The notes beneath the pieces were generated by a model. It worked only from the letters and a program-made list of their open reading frames with translations, searched no databases and was not told where the DNA came from. A stretch of DNA of 64,000 nucleotides from Roseococcus microcysteis (lineage in GTDB: Bacteria > Pseudomonadota > Alphaproteobacteria > Acetobacterales > Acetobacteraceae). This document shows, in pieces, positions 34,063-41,128 of this stretch (positions within the stretch are counted from its first letter, which is position 1; the number at the start of each line of letters is the position of its first letter). The DNA lies in NCBI RefSeq assembly GCF_014764365.1, contig NZ_CP061718.1:372001-436000 (forward strand). Direction: 5' to 3'. Both the position numbers and the translations under genes were made by a program.

Positions 34063-34359
34063 TCAGCCCTGCTTGGCGGCCACGAGTTCCTCGATGCGCT
34101 TGGCCAGGCTGCCCATCACGAAGAACTGCTCGGCCGGGGCCTTGCCGGAATTGACCTGCTCGGTCCAGGCCTCGACCGGCACCTTCACGCCGAAGCGCTT
34201 GTCGATCTCGAAGACGATGTCGAGGAAATCGAGGCTGTCGATGCCCAGGTCATTGATGACATGCGCCTCGGGCGTGATCTTCGCGCGGTCCACATTCGCC
34301 GTCTCGGCGATGATCTCCGCGATGGTGTCGAAGGCATTGGCAGGCGGCGCCGAGGACAT
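34063..34359 (-). CDS. acpXL: acyl carrier protein AcpXL (very-long-chain fatty acid type)
   Basis: A 98-residue acyl carrier protein. The 4'-phosphopantetheine Ser sits in [17 protein letters not shown]. The flanks [40 protein letters not shown] and [10 protein letters not shown] match the special carrier AcpXL of Rhizobiales, not housekeeping AcpP. AcpXL carries the 27-hydroxyoctacosanoate chain for lipid A. The ATG at 34359 has GGAG 8 nt upstream; a second ATG five codons earlier is possible. First gene of the four-gene cluster; the acyltransferase (lpxXL) and alcohol dehydrogenase (adh2XL) genes found with it in rhizobia are absent here. Confidence 0.85.
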   Translation of the reverse strand: MSSAPPANAFDTIAEIIAETANVDRAKITPEAHVINDLGIDSLDFLDIVFEIDKRFGVKVPVEAWTEQVNSGKAPAEQFFVMGSLAKRIEELVAAKQG

Positions 34360-34470
34360 GGCGACGGGCTCCATAATGGGAATGAGGCGCAGTCTTTGGC
34401 GCGTTGTGGCCCCGCTGTCCAGCGCGCCCCGCGCGGGGCTCATGTGACCAAGCGTTACCACAGGTGTGGC

Positions 34471-34552
34471 GGCCAGCCCCGGGCACCGGGGGGTCAAGGG
34501 GGGCTGGCCGCGGGGGACGGGCGGGGCCGGGGGTGGGCGCCCGCCCGGCCCC
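34471..34552 (-). terminator. two strong GC hairpins downstream of the acpXL leader
   Basis: GGCCAGCCCC (34471-34480) pairs perfectly with GGGGCTGGCC (34500-34509), and GGGGCCGGG (34523-34531) with CCCGGCCCC (34544-34552). They lie between the stop of the upstream ArsR-linked SRPBCC gene (not in the acpXL direction) and acpXL: reading the minus strand, acpXL is downstream of them, so they would end the arsR-SRPBCC transcript. No T-run follows, so Rho-independence is uncertain. Confidence 0.5.
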
Positions 34553-34555
34553 GTC

Positions 34556-35518
34556 TCACGCGCGCCTTGCGTGGCGCAGCACCATCAGCGGCGTCCAGCC
34601 GCCATCCGGGCCGCGCACGGAGGTTTCCATGCGGCGGTGGTCCGCATCCTCCCAGATGAGGGTGTCGCGGTAGAGCGCCGTGCCTTCGCCGGTGAAGGCG
34701 GGGCCCTCGCTTTCCAGCACCAGCTCCCGCCCATCCTCGGAGAGCGCGCCGTCATAGATGGACAGGTGCCACATCATGGACCCCACCCAGCTGCCGATGA
34801 AGCGCTCCCGCACCGGGTCGTAGCCCAGGGTGATGACGCAATGCGCCTCGCCGCCGCCGCCCGGCATCTCGCCCCGCGATTCGCCCATGATCCAATAGCC
34901 GCCGAGGGAGCGGACCCGCTCCGTGCCCGTGCCGGTGAAGCTCTGGCCATCCGGGCCCATGAACTCCCCGGTGTAGTCCCATTCGCCCAGGAAGCGGTGC
35001 AGCCAGCCATGGCCATGGGCGGGCGGCGTGCCCATGGGGCACATCTGGGCCGGGCGTGTCACGAAGGCGGTCAGGCGGTCCATCATCTCGCCCCAGCCGC
35101 GTTCGAATCCCATGGCCTCATGCTCCGCGCGCATCGCGGCCGTGGGGTGGGACCAGTGGATGCCGAGGCGGGTGCCGTCCGCCTCGGGCGTGAAGGTGAG
35201 GGCGAGGCGCGCGCCGGGCAGGGGGCTGCCCTCCGCCTCGTCCAGCCGCATCACCAGGCGGCGCGGCGCCTCGATCGCCTCGATGAAGCCGAGGCCGCCG
35301 CATTCCTCGCCCGAAGGGCCGCCGAGCCGCGTCAGGAAGCGGCCGCCCATGCGCGGTTCGACCTCGCAGGCCGTGAGGGTCATGCCCTTGGGGCCGAACC
35401 ATTCGCGCAGCTCCGCGGCGCTGGTCCAGGCGCCGAAGACCTGTTCGGGCGGGGCGGGCAGGCGGCGCGTCATCCGCAGATCCGTAGGGGCCGCTTGGGC
35501 CTGGTGGTGGGTGTCCAT
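34556..35518 (-). CDS. SRPBCC (AHSA1-like) domain fused to a DUF1579 domain
   Basis: A 320-residue two-domain protein. Residues about 10-155 are an SRPBCC/AHSA1 ligand-binding fold ([28 protein letters not shown], then [12 protein letters not shown]). From about residue 160 a DUF1579-type beta-barrel follows ([51 protein letters not shown]). No signal peptide. ArsR-AHSA1 gene pairs are common and usually sense or modify small hydrophobic molecules; the second domain here is an extra feature. It follows the smaller SRPBCC gene with a 32-bp gap. Confidence 0.8.
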   Translation of the reverse strand: MDTHHQAQAAPTDLRMTRRLPAPPEQVFGAWTSAAELREWFGPKGMTLTACEVEPRMGGRFLTRLGGPSGEECGGLGFIEAIEAPRRLVMRLDEAEGSPLPGARLALTFTPEADGTRLGIHWSHPTAAMRAEHEAMGFERGWGEMMDRLTAFVTRPAQMCPMGTPPAHGHGWLHRFLGEWDYTGEFMGPDGQSFTGTGTERVRSLGGYWIMGESRGEMPGGGGEAHCVITLGYDPVRERFIGSWVGSMMWHLSIYDGALSEDGRELVLESEGPAFTGEGTALYRDTLIWEDADHRRMETSVRGPDGGWTPLMVLRHARRA

Positions 35519-35550
35519 GGGCGTGTCCTTCCTTCCTGGTGGTGTGGTTC

Positions 35551-35982
35551 TCAGCCGAGCGCGGCCAGCAGCCGCTCCAGCGATTCGGTCCAGCCGCGGC
35601 GGTGGTTGGTCGCGGTGGTCTCGTCGGCGAAGCGGTCATGGGTGAGGGTGAGTTCCGTGCCCTCCTCCACCGCGCGCAGCACGACCGTGAGGCGCGAGAC
35701 GCGCTCGGGCGTCGTGATCCAGGACCAGTCCAGCACCAGCCGGCGCGGCTTCTCGATCACCTGGAACACGGCCTTGGTCTCGTGGCGTTCGCCATTGTCC
35801 TCACGCAGCACCACGTTCAGCTCGCCGCCCAGCCGCAGGTCCACGCGGGCCGATTCCACCCGCGTGTGGTGCGGGCCGAACCAGAGGGCGATGACCTCCG
35901 GGCTCGTCCAGGCCTCCCAGACGCGCTCGGGCGTGGCCCTGAAGCGGCGCACCAGGGTCAGGCTGGGTGTCACGGCGTTCAT
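35551..35982 (-). CDS. SRPBCC (AHSA1/ATPase-activator-like) domain protein
   Basis: A 143-residue single-domain SRPBCC protein starting at ATG 35982. Family marks are VRRFRATPERVWEAWTSPEV near the N-terminus, LWFGPHHTRVES, LVLDWSWITTPERVSRLTVV and the C-terminal helix RRGWTESLERLLAAL. The fold encloses a hydrophobic cavity; no ligand is known. Its ATG overlaps the stop of arsR (ATGA), so repressor and binding protein are cotranslated and presumably expressed only on induction. Confidence 0.84.
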   Translation of the reverse strand: MNAVTPSLTLVRRFRATPERVWEAWTSPEVIALWFGPHHTRVESARVDLRLGGELNVVLREDNGERHETKAVFQVIEKPRRLVLDWSWITTPERVSRLTVVLRAVEEGTELTLTHDRFADETTATNHRRGWTESLERLLAALG

Positions 35983-36314
35983 TTGGCCTCCTTTTCCTCG
36001 ACGATGGCGGCCAGCCGATCCAGGCTCTCGGCCCAGAAGCGCTGGTAGCGGGCGAGCCAGGCCATGGCGTCCTCCATGGGCGCGGCCGCCAGCCGGCACT
36101 GCACGGTGCGGCCGGTCTTGCGGCGGGTGATGAGGCGCGCGCCCTCCAGCACATCCAGGTGCTTCATCACGGCGGGCAGTGACATGGCGATGGGGGCGGC
36201 CAGCGCGGAGACGGTCTGCCCGTCCTCCGCCGCCAGGCGTTCCAGCAGGGCACGGCGGGTGGGGTCGGCCAGCGCGGCGAAGACCTGGTCCAGCGGGGCG
36301 GAATGCTTATCCAT
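35979..36314 (-). CDS. ArsR-family transcriptional repressor
   Basis: A 111-residue winged-helix regulator: FAALADPTRRALLERLAAED (helices 1-2), recognition helix SLPAVMKHLDVLEGARLITR and wing RKTGRTVQCRL. It lacks the Cys metal motif of classical ArsR, so it belongs to the small-molecule group usually followed by an SRPBCC gene, as here. ATG 36314 is the best start. It most likely represses its own three-gene operon through the palindrome over the -35 box immediately upstream. Confidence 0.86.
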   Translation of the reverse strand: MDKHSAPLDQVFAALADPTRRALLERLAAEDGQTVSALAAPIAMSLPAVMKHLDVLEGARLITRRKTGRTVQCRLAAAPMEDAMAWLARYQRFWAESLDRLAAIVEEKEAK

Positions 36315-36321
36315 AAGGTTT

Positions 36322-36355
36322 AGTATCTGCGCGGCGGCGCGAATGGTCAACCATT
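36322..36355 (-). promoter_or_regulatory. arsR promoter with operator palindrome over the -35 box
   Basis: On the minus strand TTGACC (36350-36345) and GATACT (36327-36322) are 17 bp apart, a good sigma-70-like promoter ending 7 bp before the arsR ATG. AATGGT (36342-36347) and ACCATT (36350-36355) form a 6-2-6 palindrome that contains most of the -35 box, so bound repressor would block RNA polymerase. The site is inferred, not tested. Confidence 0.6.
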
Positions 36356-36421
36356 TTGTTAAGCGTTGGCGCGGCCGTGGCGCGTTCGGAAAAACGGCTT
36401 CATTTCAGGGAAGGGAGAGGC

Positions 36422-36507
36422 TGGTAGGGGCGGGGGGACTCGAACCCCCATGGCCTTGCGGCCGCTCGATTTTGAGCCGAGTCCGTCTACCGTTCCGGCA
36501 CGCCCCC
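36422..36507 (-). tRNA. tRNA-Leu (anticodon CAA)
   Basis: An 86-nt tRNA including encoded CCA. Acceptor 5' strand GGGGGCG (36507-36501) pairs with CGCCCCT before discriminator A and CCA. The anticodon stem CTCGG/TCGAG closes the loop CTCAAAA, giving CAA for UUG codons. The long variable arm with a GGCCGC/GCGGCC-like stem is typical of leucine tRNAs, and the T arm is GGGGG-TTCGAGT-CCCCC. A possible promoter upstream (TCGACC, 16 bp, GATATG) is weak. It is transcribed away from the response regulator gene. Confidence 0.93.
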
Positions 36508-36558
36508 GTGGGCGCTGCATATCACGCGCCCCGCGCGGGGGTCGAGAGCCGCCAGCTC

Positions 36559-36601
36559 TGTTACAATAGGCCACACCGCGCAACACGGCCCCGCTGTAAC
36601 A
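36559..36601 (+). promoter_or_regulatory. inverted OmpR-box-like pair TGTTACA/TGTAACA with a -10-like TACAAT
   Basis: TGTTACA (36559-36565) and TGTAACA (36595-36601) are perfect inverted repeats, 29 bp apart, just before the response-regulator ATG at 36610. TGTAACA resembles half-sites bound by OmpR-type regulators. TACAAT (36562-36567) matches a -10 box in five of six bases while no -35 box is evident, which fits activator-dependent or autoregulated expression. Confidence 0.45.
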
Positions 36602-36609
36602 TTCCCGGC

Positions 36610-37326
36610 ATGGAGACCAAGCCGCACATCCTCGTCATTGATGACGACCGCGACATCCGGGAGCTTCTGGGAAAATTCCTGGAAAAGCAGGGCCTGCGCG
36701 TGACGCTGGCGCGCGACGCGCGCGATGCGCGCAAGCTGTGGCCGCTCGCGCGCTACAACCTCGTGGTGCTGGACCTGATGATGCCGGGCGAATCCGGCCT
36801 CGACCTCGCGCGCTGGCTGCGCCAGCAATCCAGCATCCCCATCGTGATGCTGACCGCGATGGGCGAGGAGACGGACCGCATCGTGGGCCTGGAGTTGGGC
36901 GCCGACGACTACATGGCCAAGCCCTTCAACCCGCGCGAATTGCTGGCCCGCATCCGCGCCGTGCTGCGCCGCGCCCAGGGCGCGGAGGCGCAGGAGGCCG
37001 TGCCCGACCAGATCCTGCGCTTCGCGGGCTGGGTGCTGGAGCCCACGCGCCGCCGCCTGCTCAACCCCGACGGCGCCGAGGTGCCGCTGACCGGCGGCGA
37101 ATACGAGTTGCTGACCACCTTGCTCGACCGCCCCAACCGCGTGATGACGCGCGACATGCTCATGGACATCATCCACAACCGCCAGCCCGGCCCCTTCGAC
37201 CGCGCCATTGACGTCGCCATCTCGCGGCTGCGGCGCAAGCTGGAGGATGACGGGCGCAACCCCTCGGTCATCAAGACCGTGCGCGGCGGCGGCTACGTGC
37301 TCTCGGCCACGGTCGAACGGGGTTGA
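36610..37326 (+). CDS. OmpR-family two-component response regulator
   Basis: A 238-residue response regulator. The receiver domain has acidic DDD at 11-13, phospho-acceptor Asp55 in LVVLDLMMPGE, and Lys104 in YMAKPFNP. The C-terminal winged-helix OmpR domain covers about residues 137-235 (VPLTGGEYELLTTLLDRPN, DRAIDVAISRLRRKLEDD, IKTVRGGGYVLSA). The paired kinase is EnvZ-like, so it may sense osmolarity, pH or envelope state. ATG 36610 is the start. Its stop overlaps the TTG of the kinase gene. OmpR-like boxes upstream suggest autoregulation. Confidence 0.92.
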   Translation: METKPHILVIDDDRDIRELLGKFLEKQGLRVTLARDARDARKLWPLARYNLVVLDLMMPGESGLDLARWLRQQSSIPIVMLTAMGEETDRIVGLELGADDYMAKPFNPRELLARIRAVLRRAQGAEAQEAVPDQILRFAGWVLEPTRRRLLNPDGAEVPLTGGEYELLTTLLDRPNRVMTRDMLMDIIHNRQPGPFDRAIDVAISRLRRKLEDDGRNPSVIKTVRGGGYVLSATVERG

Positions 37327-38719
37327 GCACCACCCAGGGCGAGCCGCGCTGGCGCTGGTTCGGCTGGCTGCGCCCGCGCACGCTCGCCGGCCGCACCGCG
37401 CTGGTGCTGGTGGTGGGGCTGATGTCCGTGCAGGGGCTGGGCCTGACCATCCACGCCTTCGACCGCATCGAACTGCAACGCGCGGCCGAGGCGCGTTACA
37501 TCTCCAACCGCATCATCGGCCTGTGGCGGGTGCTGGCCACCGCGCCGCCCGAACGCCGAATCGCCCTGCTGGCCGAGGCCGAATTCCCCCCGAGGTGACC
37601 GCCACGCTGGAGAGCACCCCCCGTGCCAAGCCCGACATGCCCCCCGTGGCCCCGGGCCATGCGCGGCTGTTCCGGCTGGAGGGCCCGCCGCCCATCGTGG
37701 CGCGCCGCCTGCGCCCGGCCGATGTCGTCTCCGGCATGGCCGGGCCTTCGCATATCGTGATCTCGCTGCGCTTCGCCGACCCGCCCTGGGCGCCGCCCGC
37801 CTGGCTGAACCTCTCCATGCGCGTGCCCGCCCCCCGGCCCTGGCATTCCGACCGCTTCCTCTTCGCCTTCGCGGCCATGTCGGTCACGGCGCTGCTGCTC
37901 ATCCTCTGGGCGGTGCGGCGGCTGACGCGGCCCGTGGCGGACCTCGCGGCCGCGGCCGAGCGCCTGGGCCGCGACGTAAACGCGCCCGCTTTGCCGGAGA
38001 ACGGCCCGCGCGAGGTCGCCCAGGCCGCCGCCGCCTTCAACGGCATGGCCAGCAACATCCGCCGCTTCGTGGCCGACCGCACCCAGATGCTGGCCGCCAT
38101 CAGCCATGACCTGCGCACACCCATCACCCGGCTGCGGCTGCGTGCCGAATTCATGGATGACGAGGACCAGCAGCGCCGCATGCTGGCGGACCTGGCCGAG
38201 ATGGAGGCGATGATCGCCTCCACGCTGGCCTTCGCCCGCGACGACGCGGCGGCGGAACCCGCGAGCCCGCTGGACCTGGCCAGCCTCGCCCGCACCGTGC
38301 TGGACGAGGCGAGCGACGCCAACCCCGACATGGCCGAGCGCATCCATTACGAGGGGCCCGAGCATTTCGTGATGCCGTTGCGGCCGCTGGCCATGAAGCG
38401 CGCCTTGGGCAACCTGGTCGCCAATGCGCTGAAATACGGCGATGCGGCGCGGCTGACGCTGGAACCGCGCGGCGGCGGCGCCTGCCTGGTGCTGGAGGAT
38501 GACGGGCCGGGCATTCCCGACCACTCCCACGAGAAGGTGTTCCAGCCCTTCCAGCGCATCGAGGGCAGCCGCAACCGCGAGACGGGCGGCACGGGCCTCG
38601 GCCTCACCATCGCGCGCAGCATTTTCCGGGCGCATGGCGGGGAGGTGACGCTGCACAACCGCCCGGCCTCGGGCGAGGACCAGGGCGGGCTGAGGGTGGT
38701 GATGCTGCTGCCGGGGTGA
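37323..38719 (+). pseudogene. EnvZ-like sensor histidine kinase, broken by a one-base shortfall in a C6 tract
   Basis: The TTG at 37323 overlaps the regulator stop. The first frame encodes a membrane segment (ALVLVVGLMSVQGLGLTIHA) and ends at TGA 37596-37598. The rest reads in another frame: periplasmic region, second membrane segment (FLFAFAAMSVTALLLILWAV), HAMP, phosphoaccepting His in AAISHDLRTPITRLRLRAEF, N-box NLVANALKYGD, G1 DDGPGIP and G2 GTGLGL. Adding one C to the run at 37586-37591 joins EAEFPP to EVTATLES and gives a 465-residue EnvZ-type kinase. All functional motifs are intact, so an assembly or slippage artefact is more likely than decay. Confidence 0.85.
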
Positions 38720-38754
38720 TAGCCAGGGGCGGACCCCGGAACGGAGACCCGCCC

Positions 38755-39393
38755 ATGGCCCTCAAGGCCGCCATCCTCCCCGTCACCGCCTTCCAGCAGA
38801 ATTGCGCCCTGGTCTGGGACGACACGACCCTGCGCGCCACCGTGATTGACCCCGGCGGCGATGTGGCGCGCATTCGGCAGGTGCTGGCGGAGCAGGGGCT
38901 GGAGCTGGAGCAGATTCTGCTCACCCACGGCCACATAGACCATGCCGGCGGGGCGGATGAGCTGCGCGAGGCCTCGCCCGGCGTGCCCGTGGTGGGGCCG
39001 CACGTCGCGGACAAGATGCTGCTGGACAATCTGGAGAAGCAGGCCTCCGCCTATGGGCTTGTGGCGCGCAACCTCACGCCCGACCGCTGGCTGACGGAGG
39101 GCGAGACGGTCACCATCGCCGGCCAGGACTTCGCGGTGCTGCATTGCCCGGGGCATTCGCCGGGCAGCGTGGTCTTCGTCTCCGAGGCGCTGCGGATCGC
39201 CTTCGTGGGGGATGTGCTGTTCCAGGGCTCCATCGGCCGCACGGATTTCCCCTATGGCGACCATGACGCGCTGATCGGCGCCATCATGACCAAGCTGATG
39301 CCGCTGGGCGACGACATCCAGTTCCTCTGCGGCCATGGCCCGGGCTCGGATTTCGGCACGGAGCGGCGGACGAACCCCTTCCTGCCACGCTGA
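38755..39393 (+). CDS. metallo-beta-lactamase-fold hydrolase (YcbL/glyoxalase II-like)
   Basis: A 212-residue MBL-fold hydrolase starting at ATG 38755 (GGAGA upstream). Zinc ligands: LLTHGHIDHAGGADEL (HxHxDH), LHCPGHSPGSV with a third His, IAFVGDVLFQGSIGRTD with the bridging Asp, and the final His in LCGHGPGSDFG. This set and length fit the YcbL type II glyoxalase group, which hydrolyses S-lactoylglutathione or similar thioesters. It follows the kinase gene by 35 bp, possibly read through. Downstream is a repeat-rich intergenic stretch. Confidence 0.88.
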   Translation: MALKAAILPVTAFQQNCALVWDDTTLRATVIDPGGDVARIRQVLAEQGLELEQILLTHGHIDHAGGADELREASPGVPVVGPHVADKMLLDNLEKQASAYGLVARNLTPDRWLTEGETVTIAGQDFAVLHCPGHSPGSVVFVSEALRIAFVGDVLFQGSIGRTDFPYGDHDALIGAIMTKLMPLGDDIQFLCGHGPGSDFGTERRTNPFLPR

Positions 39394-39707
39394 TTTCCTT
39401 GACTTTCTTCAGTTTTTCAGGGCATTGTGCGGGTTGCCGACGCCCTTCCCATGCCCGCCGCGTGCGGGGCACGGGTAAGATAGTAAGATGGTAAGATAGT
39501 AAGATAGTAAGGCGGCCGGCCCGAAACGGGGCCCCCGCGAAGACGCCGAAGGCGGTTTCGTGGGGAATACTTCGGGGCCCCCGCGAAGACGCCGAAGGCG
39601 GTTTCGTGGGGAATACTTCGGGGCCCCCGCGAAGACGCCGAAGGCGGTTTCGTGGGGAGTAATTTGGGGCCCCCGCGGCAGCGCCGCAGGCGATGTCGTG
39701 GGGAGTG
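39394..39707. other. 314-bp non-coding gap with AT-rich entry and two repeat arrays
   Basis: Between the convergent metallo-hydrolase and hemN stops no credible gene is seen. It holds an AT-rich opening with TTGACT (39399-39404) and, 17 bp on, GCATTG (39422-39427), which could be a promoter; then an 8-bp microsatellite (39475-39512) and four 46-bp hairpin repeats. Transcription from that promoter would yield a structured RNA, but this is conjecture. Confidence 0.55.
39475..39512. repeat. 8-bp microsatellite GTAAGATA, about four and a half copies
   Basis: GTAAGATA, GTAAGATG, GTAAGATA, GTAAGATA and a partial GTAAGG follow in series from 39475. Such AT-rich short tandem repeats are exceptional in this GC-saturated DNA and may vary in copy number between strains. 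Confidence 0.85.
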
Positions 39708-39711
39708 CTAT
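39528..39711. repeat. four tandem 46-bp hairpin repeats with compensatory stem change
   Basis: Copies start at 39528, 39574, 39620 and 39666. Each begins GGGGCCCCCGCG and ends in a GTGGGG-plus-spacer. Within a copy CCCC pairs with GGGG, CGAAG with TTTCG and CGCC with GGCG around a GAA loop. The fourth copy changes CGAAG to CGGCA and its partner to TGTCG, so the middle stem keeps pairing, including an A-T to C-G double change. The last copy reaches the hemN stop. The position between convergent genes suggests terminators. Confidence 0.88.
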
Positions 39712-41039
39712 ACGGCCGCGCTGTGCCTGCCGTTGCCGCTGTTCAGCCTGGCGTCGAAGCAGGAAGCGACATGCCGCAGGAAGGGCCGCGCCTCATCCGG
39801 CACCGTCAGCCAGGCGCCGGCCAGCCGCACCAGCCCATCGCGCTCCAGCCCCTGCAGCCCGGGCAGGGCGGATTGCAGCACCGCCGCCGGCAGCGTGTCG
39901 AGGTCCAGCGCCAGGTCGCACATCACCCGTTCGATGGCCGCGCGGCGGATGATGTCCTCGCCCGTGAGGGCGAGGCCACGGATCACGGGCAGCTTCCCCG
40001 CCTCGACGGCCGCCACATAGCCGCGCTCATCGGGGATGTTCTGCGCATAGCCCTGCGGCACCGCGCCGATGGAGGAAGCGCCCAGCCCCAGCAGCATCGG
40101 CGCGTCATCGGTGGTGTAGCCCTGGAAGTTGCGGCGCAGCCGGCCCGCCGCGGCGGCCCGCGCCATGGGGTCGGCGGGCCGGGCGAAGTGGTCGAGGCCG
40201 ATGGGCACGAAGCCTGCCGCGCGCAGCACGTCGGAGGCTTCCTGCGCCTGTTCCATGCGGGCGGCGGCATCGGGCAGGTCGCTCTCAAGGATCGCCTTCT
40301 GGGCGGGCTTCATCCAGGGCACATGGGCATAGCCGAAGACCGAGACGCGGTCGGCGCCGAGTTCCGCCGCCAGCGCCGCCGTCGCCGCCACATGGGCGCG
40401 GCTCTGGCCGGGCAGCCCATACATCATGTCGAGGTTGATGGCCGAAACCCCCGCCGCCCGCAGCCGCTCGACGGCGGTGCGCACCATCTCGGCTGGCTGG
40501 ATGCGGCCCATCAATTCCTGCACCTCCGGGTTCGCATCCTGCAAACCCAGCGAGGCGCGGGTGAAGCCCTCCCGCGCGAGCGTCGCCACCACCTCTTCGG
40601 TCAGCGTGCGCGGGTCCAGCTCGATGGAGAGTTCCGCATGCCGCGCGAAGGGATACAGCGCGCGCAGCTTGCCCATCAGCGCCGAGAGCCGGGCGGCGCC
40701 GAGCGCGCTCGGCGTGCCGCCGCCCAGGTGCAGGTGCTGCACGATGCCATCGGCGGGCAAAGCGAGGGCGAGCAGCCGCGCCTCGCGGTGCAGCGCCTCG
40801 GCATAGCGGGCGATGCGCTCCTCGTTGCGCGTCACCGAGGTGTGGCAGCCGCAATACCAGCACAGCTCATGGCAGAAGGGGATGTGGACGTAGAGGGAGA
40901 GCGCCTCGGCCGGCGGCATGCGGGACAGCCAGCCGCGATAGGTCGCCTCCTCCAGCGGGCCGAAATGCGGCGCGGTGGGGTAGCTGGTGTAGCGCGGCAG
41001 GTTGGCCTGGGCGTAGCCGGAGCGGTCGAGGAGCTTCAT
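39708..41039 (-). CDS. hemN: oxygen-independent coproporphyrinogen III oxidase (radical SAM)
   Basis: A 443-residue radical SAM enzyme that decarboxylates coproporphyrinogen III to protoporphyrinogen IX without oxygen. The [4Fe-4S] cluster motif is Cys56, Cys60, Cys63 and Cys65 in FCHELCWYCGCH, the CxxxCxxCxC spacing of true HemN. Other family blocks are NLPRYTSYPTAPHFG, HLGGGTPSAL, NLDMMYGLPGQ and GLDHFARP. It is monocistronic and read leftward from 41039. An FNR/FixK-like box lies 38 bp upstream, fitting low-oxygen induction. Its stop falls in the last of the 46-bp repeats. Confidence 0.93.
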   Translation of the reverse strand: MKLLDRSGYAQANLPRYTSYPTAPHFGPLEEATYRGWLSRMPPAEALSLYVHIPFCHELCWYCGCHTSVTRNEERIARYAEALHREARLLALALPADGIVQHLHLGGGTPSALGAARLSALMGKLRALYPFARHAELSIELDPRTLTEEVVATLAREGFTRASLGLQDANPEVQELMGRIQPAEMVRTAVERLRAAGVSAINLDMMYGLPGQSRAHVAATAALAAELGADRVSVFGYAHVPWMKPAQKAILESDLPDAAARMEQAQEASDVLRAAGFVPIGLDHFARPADPMARAAAAGRLRRNFQGYTTDDAPMLLGLGASSIGAVPQGYAQNIPDERGYVAAVEAGKLPVIRGLALTGEDIIRRAAIERVMCDLALDLDTLPAAVLQSALPGLQGLERDGLVRLAGAWLTVPDEARPFLRHVASCFDARLNSGNGRHSAAV

Positions 41040-41076
41040 GGGTCAGGATGCTGCCTTGTCGCTCCGTCCTATCGCC

Positions 41077-41090
41077 TTGCGCCTGATCAA
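41077..41090 (-). promoter_or_regulatory. FNR/FixK-like box upstream of hemN
   Basis: Read on the minus strand, TTGATCAGGCGCAA has a perfect left half (TTGAT) and a partial right half against consensus TTGAT-N4-ATCAA. hemN genes are commonly activated by FNR/FixK/Anr proteins, which makes the site plausible, but the right half is poor and no matching -10 box is obvious. It is shared with the divergent hydantoinase gene. Confidence 0.4.
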
Positions 41091-41128
41091 TCCAAGGACT
41101 TTGATATGTTGGAACCAGGAGTGCGGGC

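Noticed and set aside
39528-39711. CRISPR array
   Set aside because: Repeats are directly tandem with no unique spacers and no cas genes nearby; each unit is itself a hairpin.
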